Of a DNA stretch of 9,980 nt, positions 5,045 through 9,980 are shown piece by piece. Below the pieces are notes generated by a model. It was not told where the DNA came from. It did no database searches and worked only from the letters and a program-made list of their open reading frames with translations. The stretch comes from Solirubrobacteraceae bacterium. Lineage in GTDB: Bacteria > Actinomycetota > Thermoleophilia > Solirubrobacterales > Solirubrobacteraceae. Made by a program: the position numbers and the translations under genes. The stretch covers positions 1 to 9,980 of the forward strand of contig JALOLQ010000034.1 of assembly GCA_025455895.1 (NCBI GenBank), written 5' to 3'. How positions within the stretch are numbered: the first letter of the stretch is position 1; the number at the start of each line of letters is the position of its first letter.

Positions 5045-7639
5045 ATGCGCCCGTCCCGCCTCGCGGTGCTCGGCGGCCTGCTGGCCGCCGCGCTCGCCCT
5101 GCCCGCCGCCCCCGCCTCCGCCGCGATCCCCGCGCCGCCGTCCCAGTGGTACGGCCTCCCGGGCCTCAACGCCGCGTCCGGGGCACAGTGGGTCCGGGCG
5201 CTCGCCTACAGCACGCCGCCGAACGTCGTCTACGCGGGCCTCGAGGGCGGCGGCGTCTTCAAGAGCGTCACCGGCGGCGCGACGTGGACGCCGTTCAACA
5301 GCGGCTTCGCCAACCCGCTGATCACGAACGTCCGCGCGCTGCTCACCTCGAGCACGGGCACGACGGTCTACGCCGGCACCGACCTCGGCGTCTTCAAGTC
5401 CACCGGCGGCGCCTGGCAGCCGATCGCCCAGGGACCGGAGGCCGATCCGGCCAACCCGAAGAAGCTCAACGAGTCGGTCCAGTCGCTCGTGAGCCTGACC
5501 GGCGGCACGATCCTCGCCGGCGTCTTCAACGGCGGCGTCTTCCGCAGCACCGACGGCGGGGACACGTGGACGCCGCCGCCGGCGAACAGCGGCATGCCGG
5601 CGATCGAGACCGTCTACGGCCTCACCGAGAACATCCCCGGCCTCGTCTACGCGACCGCCGGCAGCGGCGTCTACCTCTCGACGAACCAGGGCGTCACGTG
5701 GACGCGCGTGAGCGACGGCATCCCCGGGATCGCCTCGCCGATCACGACCTGGGCCTACCCCGAGCGCCCGCAGATCCTCTTCACCTCGACCGGCTCGAAC
5801 GGGATCTACCGCTCGGTGACCGGCGGGCTGACGTGGTCGGCGATCAACGACGGCCTCGGCGCCGTCCGCGCGCGCGGCCTGCAGATCTTCACCGCCGCCC
5901 AGGGCGCGCACCTCTACGCGGCGACCGAGGAGGGGCTCTGGCAGGCGCTGAACGGCAACTCGGTCAACCCGCCCGCGCCGCGCTGGCGCGCGGTGACCCA
6001 GGCCGGGCTCGGGCCCAACGAGATCATGTGGTCGCTGACCTCGCCGCTGATCCCCGGCTCCGGCGGGCTCGGCCTGATCGCCGGCACGCAGTCCAACGGC
6101 GGCTACTTCCTCTCCTTCGAGCCGCCCGACAGCGCCTGCCCGGACCCGAACCCGAGCACGACGACGAGCCCCTGCCCGGTGATCAGCGATCCCACGCCCG
6201 TCGAGGCGCAGACGCTGACGGCGACGCCCGGCTCGTGGACCGGCACGCAGATCATCGAGTACGCCTACCAGTGGCAGCGCTGCACGAGCACCTCGACGTC
6301 CAGCTGCTCGAACATCGCCGACGCCGAGGAGTCGAGCTACGTCGTCCCCGCGAGCGACATCGGGGACCGCTACCGCGTGCGGATCACCGCGACGAACCCG
6401 GCGCCGACCTTCGACGTCGTGCGCCGCTACAGCACGATCACCGGCGTGGTCGGCGCGAACCCGGCGAACTACCCGGGCTCGAACCAGCAGAGCGCGCCCG
6501 ACATCGACGTGCTGGCACCCGGGGAGGACTCCGGGCCGCGCGTGGGCGACCAGATGTACGCCGAGTACGGGATCACCCCGAGCCTCTTCTCCGACGGCTG
6601 GTTCAACCCGAAGGCGGACTCGATCAGCTTCCGCTGGCTGCGCTGCAACAGCGGCGGGACGGACTGCAACGAGATCCCCGGCGCCACGTCGCGCACGTAC
6701 ACGCTCACGACCGCCGACGGCACTCGCAGCCTGCGGGTGCGCGTGCGCGGGACGAACGCCTCGGGGACGCTCGAGCTGATCTCGCCCGCGTCCTTCCCGA
6801 TCATCTCCGAGCCGGCCCAGATCGCCGCGCCGCTCCCGCCCGACACGCCGGGCGGGCCGGAGAAGTCGCAGGCGCCGTCGCTGCTGGGCGACGCGTTCGT
6901 CGGCGAGACGCTGGCCGGATCGGTCGGCGGCTGGAAGGACCCGACGACCGACTTCCTGCGCCGCTGGGTGCGCTGCGACGCGAGCGGCGCGGCCTGCACG
7001 TACCTCCAGAAGACCGGCAGCACGGACCCGGAGGACGGCGCGACCTACGTCGTGCGCGACAGCGACGTCGGCTCGACGATCCGCCTGCGCGTGACGGCCG
7101 ACGTCAACAACGACCTCACCCCCGACGGCCTGGACAACTTCCTGCCCAAGGCGGTCGAGGTGGACACGCCGCCCTCGGCGGTCGTGGGCTTCCGGCCCGG
7201 CAGCGGCCCGCCGCCCGCGCCCCCGGGCGGTCCCGGCGGCGGCGGTCCGGACACGGCCGCGCCGGTGCTCAGCGCCGCGCGCCTGACGAAGAAGGCGTTC
7301 ACCGCGGGCGGCAAGGGCACGACGTTCCGCCTGCGCCTCTCGGAGGGCGGGACGCTGCGGATCCGCATCACGCGCGCCGCGAGCGGGCGCAAGGTCGGCC
7401 GGGCCTGCCGCCCCCTGACGAAGAAGAACCGCCGCGCGAAGCGCTGCAGCTACCAGCGCACCGTGACGACGCTCGTACGCACCGGCCGGCCCGCCGGGGA
7501 CGTGGCGGTCGCCTTCAACGGCAAGGTCGGCAAGCGCCGCCTCGCGCCGGGGACCTACCGCGCCGTCTTCTCGGTGACCGACGGGGCGGGCAACGTCTCG
7601 AAGGCCGTCACGCTGGTCTTCCGGATCGTGCGCCGCTGA
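5045..7639 (+). CDS. Exported BNR beta-propeller / Ig-like repeat protein with basic C-terminal module
   Basis: This 864-residue protein has a signal peptide (1 to about 26, ending APASA). Residues 45-355 form a BNR/sialidase-like beta-propeller. A clear Asp-box S-x-D-x-G-x-x-W occurs once (STDGGDTW, 168-175). Degenerate copies lie at 69-81, 115-124, 207-219 and 252-264, plus a weaker one at 296-314. No sialidase Arg triad or Tyr/Glu nucleophile is recognisable, so this is probably a binding or structural propeller. Residues about 378-687 contain three Ig-like modules, each with a WxRC...C core. A Pro/Gly linker (716-736) leads to a C-terminal domain (737-864) with C788 and C801, the wording RVGRACRPLTKKNRRAKRC (with K for the first V-preceding R) and PGTYRAVFSVTDGAGN. 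I recall this kind of domain ending many Solirubrobacterales exported proteins. There is no LPXTG sorting signal and no C-terminal membrane segment. The 3' end overlaps the convergent IclR gene by 32 bases. Likely a surface or matrix protein; ligand unknown. Confidence 0.9.
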   Translation: MRPSRLAVLGGLLAAALALPAAPASAAIPAPPSQWYGLPGLNAASGAQWVRALAYSTPPNVVYAGLEGGGVFKSVTGGATWTPFNSGFANPLITNVRALLTSSTGTTVYAGTDLGVFKSTGGAWQPIAQGPEADPANPKKLNESVQSLVSLTGGTILAGVFNGGVFRSTDGGDTWTPPPANSGMPAIETVYGLTENIPGLVYATAGSGVYLSTNQGVTWTRVSDGIPGIASPITTWAYPERPQILFTSTGSNGIYRSVTGGLTWSAINDGLGAVRARGLQIFTAAQGAHLYAATEEGLWQALNGNSVNPPAPRWRAVTQAGLGPNEIMWSLTSPLIPGSGGLGLIAGTQSNGGYFLSFEPPDSACPDPNPSTTTSPCPVISDPTPVEAQTLTATPGSWTGTQIIEYAYQWQRCTSTSTSSCSNIADAEESSYVVPASDIGDRYRVRITATNPAPTFDVVRRYSTITGVVGANPANYPGSNQQSAPDIDVLAPGEDSGPRVGDQMYAEYGITPSLFSDGWFNPKADSISFRWLRCNSGGTDCNEIPGATSRTYTLTTADGTRSLRVRVRGTNASGTLELISPASFPIISEPAQIAAPLPPDTPGGPEKSQAPSLLGDAFVGETLAGSVGGWKDPTTDFLRRWVRCDASGAACTYLQKTGSTDPEDGATYVVRDSDVGSTIRLRVTADVNNDLTPDGLDNFLPKAVEVDTPPSAVVGFRPGSGPPPAPPGGPGGGGPDTAAPVLSAARLTKKAFTAGGKGTTFRLRLSEGGTLRIRITRAASGRKVGRACRPLTKKNRRAKRCSYQRTVTTLVRTGRPAGDVAVAFNGKVGKRRLAPGTYRAVFSVTDGAGNVSKAVTLVFRIVRR
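6176..7105 (+). repeat. Three Ig-like WxRC modules in the BNR protein
   Basis: Residues about 378-455, 485-575 and 608-687 share a frame: a G-D/E-x-L opening strand, then WQRC (410-413), WLRC (531-534) or WVRC (641-644). A second Cys follows 8, 7 and 7 residues later (C421, C541, C651), then a Y-x-V/L-x3-D segment and an R-V-R-x-T/G closing strand. The sequences have diverged, so this is an old triplication rather than a recent one. Confidence 0.75.
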
Positions 7640-8405
7640 GCGCTCCCGGCGACCCCGAGAGCAGCGCCGTCGCCTCGGCCGCGGCGGCGCTCACGGCGCG
7701 CGCCAGGCGCGCCTCGCGGCCGCGGTAGCGCTGGGCGGGCACCGGGACCGAGATCGCCGCCAGCGGGCGCCCGGGTGCGCCGACCGCCGCGCCGACGGCG
7801 CAGACGCCGGCCGTGTGCTCCTCGACGTCGGTGGCGACGCCTGCGGCGCGGATCGCCTCGAGCGCGGCGAGCAGCGCGCGGCGCGAGGTGATCGTCGCCG
7901 GGGTGCAGCGCTCGAGCCGCGCCGGGAGCAGCGCGAGCGCCGCGTCCGGGGGCAGCGCCGCGAGCAGCGCCTTGCCGTTGGCGGTGCAGTGCAGCGGGAA
8001 GGCGAGCCCGACGGCGGAGACGGCGCGCAGCCGGTGCTCGGCCGGGAGCTGGTCGAGGAACCGCACCCGCTCGCCGTCGAGCACCGCGAGGTCGACCGTC
8101 TCGTCGAGCTCGTCGCGCAGGCCGGCGAGCACGGGGTGCAGCACGTCGCGCAGCGAGCCCTGCGCGGCGGCGCCGAGCCGCGCGAGCCCCGGCCCGAGCC
8201 GGATCGGCGCGCTGCCGCCGGCGCTCACGAGGTCCTCGGCGGCGAGCGCCATGACGAGCCGGTGCACGGTCGAGCGGGGGAGGCCGACGGCCGCGGCCAG
8301 CGCACCGAGGCCGAGGCCGCCGGGCTCGTCCTCGAGCGCGCGCAGCAGTGCCCCGGCGCGGGCGATCGCCTGCACCCCGCCTCGCTCTGCGCCGTCTTGC
8401 TTCAT
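7608..8405 (-). CDS. IclR-family transcriptional regulator
   Basis: This is a 265-residue regulator. An N-terminal winged helix-turn-helix occupies about residues 12-75, with the recognition helix in VGLPRSTVHRLVMALAAEDLV (40-60). The C-terminal IclR effector-binding GAF-like domain covers about 80-250, with the family wording VGLAFPLHCTANGKALLAAL (132-151) and CAVGAAV (202-208). IclR proteins are dimeric or tetrameric sensors of small carboxylated or aromatic metabolites and usually control the adjacent divergent catabolic genes. Here that is the flavin oxidase starting 28 bases away. The ATG at 8405 is preceded by AGGA 10 bases upstream and TAGGAT (8420-8415, minus), either a distant ribosome site or a -10 for a near-leaderless message. 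The last 11 codons overlap the BNR gene (7608-7639). The tail after about residue 250 (GSPGALSGARSGRPA) is low-complexity and probably disordered. The ligand is unknown. Confidence 0.93.
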   Translation of the reverse strand: MKQDGAERGGVQAIARAGALLRALEDEPGGLGLGALAAAVGLPRSTVHRLVMALAAEDLVSAGGSAPIRLGPGLARLGAAAQGSLRDVLHPVLAGLRDELDETVDLAVLDGERVRFLDQLPAEHRLRAVSAVGLAFPLHCTANGKALLAALPPDAALALLPARLERCTPATITSRRALLAALEAIRAAGVATDVEEHTAGVCAVGAAVGAPGRPLAAISVPVPAQRYRGREARLARAVSAAAAEATALLSGSPGALSGARSGRPA

Positions 8406-8438
8406 GGGACAGTCATCCTATATCGTGGAACAGATGAC
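8397..8438. promoter_or_regulatory. Compact divergent promoter/operator, iclR-type gene / FAD oxidase
   Basis: Only 28 bases (8406-8433) separate two divergent start codons. Rightwards, TTGCTT (8397-8402), 16 bases and TATATC (8419-8424) make a candidate promoter ending 9 bases before the oxidase ATG. Leftwards, TAGGAT (8420-8415, minus) ends 9 bases before the regulator ATG. The two -10 boxes share bases. GTCATC (8412-8417) and GATGAC (8433-8438) form a 6-bp inverted repeat with a 15-base spacer enclosing both -10s, a candidate operator for the IclR protein. The -35 for the leftward direction is not recognisable. Confidence 0.5.
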
Positions 8439-9780
8439 GGCGAGCTTCGACGGGGCGATCCACCGGCGCGGGGACGCCGGCTACGAGCCGGCGCGGCGCG
8501 CGAGCGTCTGGAACGCGCTGACGCCGGACCGGTACCCGGACGTGATCGTCCAGGCCGCGAGCGAGGCCGACGCCGTCGCCGCGGTGCGCCTGGCGCGCAC
8601 CGAGGACCTGCGGATCGGGGTGCGCTCCGGCGGTCACAGCTGGGCCGGCAACCACGTGCGCGACGGCGGGATGCTGCTCGACCTCTCGCGGCTCGACGCG
8701 GTGACGATCGACCCTCAGGCGCGAACGGCGGCCGTCCAGCCCGGCGCGCGCGGCAACGAGACGCTCGCCGCGCTCGCCGAGCACGGCCTCTTCTTCCCCG
8801 GCGGGCACTGCGTCGGCGTCGCGCTCGGCGGCTACCTGCTCCAGGGCGGGTTCGGCTGGAACGGCCGCGTCCACGGGCCGGCGTGCCTGAGCGTCGAGGC
8901 GATCGACGTCGTCACCGCGGACGGTGAGCTCGTCCACGCCGACGCCGAGCAGCACCCCGAGCTCCTGTGGGCCGCGCGCGGCGCCGGCCCGGGCTTCTTC
9001 GGCGTGGTCACGCGCTTCCACCTGCGCCTCTACGAGCGCCCGGCGGTGATCGCCAACGGCGTGCACCGCTACCCGGTCTCCGTCCTCGACGAGGTCTTCA
9101 CCTGGGCCCACGCGATCGGCCCGCAGGTGCCGCGCGCGATGGAGCTCATGGTCGTGCTGCACCGCGACGAGCACGACGAGCCCGAGCTCGTCGTCACCGC
9201 TCCGGTGCTCATGGACGACGAGGCACAGGCGCGCGAGGCGCTCGCACTGCTCGAGACCTGCCCGGTCCTCGGCCGGGCGACGATGTCGCTGCCGTACGTG
9301 CCGGTGAGCCTCGAAGACCTCTACGCCGGGGTGCAGGCCGCCTATCCGGACGAGCACCGCTACGCGACCGACAACATGTGGACGCACGCGCCGGTGGAGG
9401 ACCTGCTGCCCGGCCTGCACCGGATCGCCGAGACGCTGCCCGAGGCGTTCTCGCACATGCTGTGGATGAACTGGGGCCCGAGCCCGCCGCGCCCGGACAT
9501 GGCCTACAGCGTCGAGGACGACACCTACATCGCGCTCTACGGCGTCTGGGAGGACCCGGCGCGCGACGCGCAGAACATCGCCTGGGCCACCGAGCGCATG
9601 CGCGAGCTGGAGCCGCACGCCAGCGGGATCCAGCTCGCCGACGAGAACCTCGGCCGCCGGCCCGCGCGCTTCGTCAGCGATGCGAACCTCGCGCGGCTCG
9701 ACGCGCTGCGCGAGCGCTACGACCCGGACGGGCGCTTCCATCCGTGGATGGGGCGGCTCGACCCGCCGGCGGCCGCGTGA
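8434..9780 (+). CDS. FAD-linked oxidase, berberine-bridge-enzyme (BBE) type
   Basis: This is a 448-residue flavin oxidase of the VAO/PCMH family. The FAD-binding domain spans about residues 33-210 with RSGGHSW (64-70), where H68 is the usual 8-alpha-histidyl FAD attachment site. GGHCVGVALGGYLLQGGFGW (123-142) has C126 at the spacing C-x-x-V-x-x-GG used for the second, 6-S-cysteinyl bond, so the flavin may be bicovalent. The C-terminal BBE segment is seen as NLARLDALRERYDPDGRFHPW (418-438). Members oxidise alcohols, sugars, alkaloids, phenolics or polyketides with O2, giving H2O2. No signal peptide is visible, so it is probably cytoplasmic. The ATG at 8434 is chosen over the in-frame ATG at 8404 because 8404 overlaps the divergent regulator start and the TATATC box lies between. 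The stop overlaps the next gene (GTGA), so the two are translationally coupled. Substrate unknown; the neighbour suggests a phenolic. Confidence 0.92.
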   Translation: MTASFDGAIHRRGDAGYEPARRASVWNALTPDRYPDVIVQAASEADAVAAVRLARTEDLRIGVRSGGHSWAGNHVRDGGMLLDLSRLDAVTIDPQARTAAVQPGARGNETLAALAEHGLFFPGGHCVGVALGGYLLQGGFGWNGRVHGPACLSVEAIDVVTADGELVHADAEQHPELLWAARGAGPGFFGVVTRFHLRLYERPAVIANGVHRYPVSVLDEVFTWAHAIGPQVPRAMELMVVLHRDEHDEPELVVTAPVLMDDEAQAREALALLETCPVLGRATMSLPYVPVSLEDLYAGVQAAYPDEHRYATDNMWTHAPVEDLLPGLHRIAETLPEAFSHMLWMNWGPSPPRPDMAYSVEDDTYIALYGVWEDPARDAQNIAWATERMRELEPHASGIQLADENLGRRPARFVSDANLARLDALRERYDPDGRFHPWMGRLDPPAAA

Positions 9781-9980
9781 GCGATCCGTTCCTCACCGGC
9801 CTGCTCGAGCGGCCGCTGACGCCGCCCGACCCGGCGGCCCTCGCGGCGGCGACCGGCGGGCCGATGGACCCCGCCGCGGCGCTCCCGCTCACGGCGCTCG
9901 ACCGGCTGCTCGATCCCGCGCCGCTCGAGGTCGAGACCGGCTGGTGCCGGCTGCCCGACGGCACCGCCCAGGTCGCGGCG
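9777..9980 (+). CDS. N-terminal part of a possible DAPG/phloretin (PhlG-type) hydrolase
   Basis: A GTG at 9777 overlaps the oxidase TGA (GTGA), and the frame stays open for 68 codons to the window edge with typical codon use. The product begins MSDPFLTGLLERPLTPPDPA and contains ALDRLLDPAPLEVETGWCRL (40-59), followed by PDGTAQVAA. From memory of the family, the wording P-x2-x-E-T-G-W/Y-C-x-L-P-D-G-T-x-x-V-A is like the N-terminal region of DAPG-hydrolase (PhlG) domain proteins. These cleave a C-C bond in acylated phloroglucinols such as 2,4-diacetylphloroglucinol or phloretin, using a zinc site. The metal-binding residues lie beyond the window, so this is tentative. Coupling to the oxidase and the IclR regulator fits a small catabolic operon for a phenolic ketone. 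If the assignment is wrong, it remains a real gene of unknown function. Confidence 0.6.
   Translation, partial: MSDPFLTGLLERPLTPPDPAALAAATGGPMDPAAALPLTALDRLLDPAPLEVETGWCRLPDGTAQVAA

Noticed and set aside
5254..5990. Active sialidase from the BNR Asp-boxes
   Set aside because: Only one Asp-box is canonical and no Arg triad, Tyr/Glu pair or FRIP motif is visible; a non-catalytic propeller is more likely.
8404..8433. Oxidase start at the in-frame ATG 8404
   Set aside because: It overlaps the divergent regulator ATG and would place the likely -10 inside the coding region. The family N-terminus fits 8434 better, although GTG at 8425 remains possible.
8413..9741. A 442-codon open frame antisense to the flavin oxidase
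   Set aside because: The oxidase frame carries complete FAD-binding and BBE motifs; the antisense product is a low-complexity shadow.

Overview
The window is very GC-rich DNA (well above 70% G+C by eye) with strongly GC-biased third codon positions. It shows the protein styles of high-GC Actinobacteria. Three traits suggest Thermoleophilia/Solirubrobacterales: a secreted CSLREA/choice-of-anchor-Q beta-helix protein and a BNR/Ig-like protein whose Cys-containing basic C-terminal modules I recall as common in that order, plus a collagen-like protein with an ITGKQIRDGSIAKRDL-type motif. This placement is an inference from protein style, not a measured result. I see no tRNA, rRNA, CRISPR array, insertion sequence or phage gene. 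The region looks like ordinary chromosome that is densely packed, with no gene-free stretch over 100 bases.

Layout, left to right. (a) 1-81, minus: the first 27 codons of a CpsB/YwqE-type PHP-fold tyrosine-protein phosphatase, cut by the window edge. It is divergent from (b) 128-994, plus: a classical NAD-type short-chain dehydrogenase. (c) 1004-2527, minus: an exported right-handed beta-helix protein, convergent with (b) across a GC hairpin that contains its stop codon. (d) 4202-2589, minus: a two-gene unit of a class I SAM methyltransferase (3435-4202) followed 18 bases later by a second, NADP-type short-chain dehydrogenase (2589-3416). (e) 4291-4962, plus: an exported collagen-like protein followed by a strong hairpin. 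(f) 5045-7639, plus: an 864-residue exported protein with a BNR beta-propeller, three Ig-like repeats and a basic C-terminal module. (g) 7608-8405, minus: an IclR-family regulator whose 3' end overlaps (f) by 32 bases. (h) 8434-9780, plus: a BBE-type FAD-linked oxidase, divergent from the regulator across only 28 bases. It is translationally coupled (GTGA) to (i) 9777-9980, plus: the start of a gene whose N-terminus resembles DAPG/phloretin (PhlG-type) hydrolases.

Working together: the right end looks like a small regulated catabolic or tailoring unit, with an IclR regulator controlling a flavin oxidase plus a possible C-C hydrolase acting on a phenolic compound. The middle holds three independent secreted or surface proteins with different repeat architectures. 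Several genes (beta-helix, BNR, IclR, oxidase and probably the phosphatase) have -10-like hexamers only 6-9 bases before their start codons and poor Shine-Dalgarno sequences, which suggests leaderless or near-leaderless mRNAs. The most interesting items are the PhlG-like/flavin oxidase unit with its compact 28-base divergent control region, the palindrome over the -35 of the beta-helix gene, and the C-terminal modules of the exported proteins.
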